A stretch of 64,000 nt of DNA from Pseudomonadales bacterium (GTDB lineage: Bacteria; Pseudomonadota; Gammaproteobacteria; Pseudomonadales; UBA7239). Of this stretch, positions 63,634-64,000 are shown one piece after another. The stretch covers positions 25,672-89,671 of the forward strand of contig JAWLAB010000008.1 of the NCBI GenBank assembly GCA_041395665.1, in the 5' to 3' direction. The notes under the pieces were generated by a model. It had not been told where the DNA came from. It did not search any database and saw nothing but the letters and a program-made list of their open reading frames with translations. Made by a program: the position numbers and the translations under genes. How positions within the stretch are numbered: the stretch's first letter is position 1; each line of letters begins with the position of its first letter.

Positions 63634-64000
63634 ATGCAAATCAAACCCATCAGCGGCTTGCCGCGCGACAAAGTCGACAAGCTACTGGCGAGTATCCCGT
63701 TCTATCGCGATGTACTGAAATCAGAGCCTTGGCAGTACGACATTCTTTTGCGTCACTCGCGCATTGTGGAATTTGATCCAGGTGAAATCGTTCTAAAAAA
63801 AGATAGCATTGATACTTGGATGTACTTTGTGCTGAAAGGGAAGCTCGCTGTTTTTGCTGATGATGTCGGCGCGAACACATTACCTGTCAACTTTATTACT
63901 CCCGGTGAAGTGTTTGGCGACTTAGCCATACTCGCCGACGGTAAACGCAGCGCTACTGTAGCCGCCGATCGCGCCAGCAAAGAAATATCGCTGTTTGGCA
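63634..64000 (+). CDS. Cyclic-nucleotide-binding-domain protein, 3' end outside window
   Basis: Open to the window edge (122 codons seen). Residues ~40-122 match a cNMP-binding/Crp-type beta-roll: FDPGEIVLKKDS, MYFVLKGKLAVFADD, and TPGEVFGDLAILADGKRSATVAA, the last being the phosphate-binding cassette. No effector domain can be seen yet. ATG 63634 has no strong ribosome site. Confidence 0.8.
   Translation, partial: MQIKPISGLPRDKVDKLLASIPFYRDVLKSEPWQYDILLRHSRIVEFDPGEIVLKKDSIDTWMYFVLKGKLAVFADDVGANTLPVNFITPGEVFGDLAILADGKRSATVAADRASKEISLFG

Overview
The window is a stretch of a gammaproteobacterial chromosome with mid-range base composition. The evidence is its conserved gene blocks: rplM-rpsI, petABC-sspAB, ispD-ispF-truD-pcm-nlpD, pyrG-kdsA-eno-ftsB, lipB-lipA-ybeD-dac, guaB-guaA, alaA/msrB/gpx and an EpmC-type EF-P hydroxylase. 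The closest match in gene order is the Pseudomonadales/Cellvibrionales side of the class; genus cannot be fixed from sequence reading alone. No rRNA, tRNA, CRISPR array, transposase or prophage was seen.

Layout. 1-8.7 kb (all minus): lepA (cut by the window edge), a DegQ/MucD protease, anti-sigma RseA/MucA, sigma RpoE, ClpXP adaptor SspB, SspA, the cytochrome bc1 genes petCBA, then S9 and L13. 8.8-10.8 kb: a metallo-beta-lactamase-fold hydrolase and FabV enoyl reductase. 10.9-19.1 kb (plus): an overlapping string of fumarase, two tandem MBOAT + AlgJ-like acetyltransferase pairs, a DUF1653 protein and xseA. 19.2-23.7 kb: small envelope genes, then guaB-guaA. 23.8-34 kb: a locus of a DUF1302 outer-membrane protein, NarL/LuxR response regulator, PAS hybrid kinase, GMC oxidoreductase, RND/MmpL exporter and YCF48-type protein, followed by an MFS transporter and rubredoxin. 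35.9-37.5 kb (plus): a secreted unknown protein and mtnA. 37.5-48.3 kb (minus): nlpD-pcm-truD-ispF-ispD-ftsB-eno-kdsA-pyrG, then zapE-pdxB-epmC. 48.4-57 kb: an unknown cytosolic protein, a 984-residue secreted repeat protein bracketed by palindromic repeats, argG, gpx, msrB and a YfhO-like membrane protein. 57.1-64 kb: alaA, a small unknown, a PstS-like protein, lipA-lipB-ybeD-dac, an enoyl-CoA hydratase/HIBYL-CoA hydrolase homologue and the start of a cyclic-nucleotide-binding protein.

Points of interest. (1) The duplicated MBOAT/AlgJ-like cassette locked between fumarase and exonuclease VII genes with no polysaccharide synthesis genes nearby. (2) The DUF1302/kinase/GMC/RND/YCF48 locus, which looks like a regulated uptake-oxidation-export system for a hydrophobic alcohol-like compound. 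(3) sspB lies directly before rpoE-rseA, joining the ClpXP adaptor gene to the stress circuit it serves in E. coli, while rseB/mucB is absent from the block. (4) Nine single-base frameshifts, most in short homopolymers, fall in just five accessory genes while the housekeeping genes are intact. (5) A small secreted cysteine peptide has mirror-symmetric cysteine spacing. (6) nlpD and pcm lack their usual neighbours rpoS and surE.
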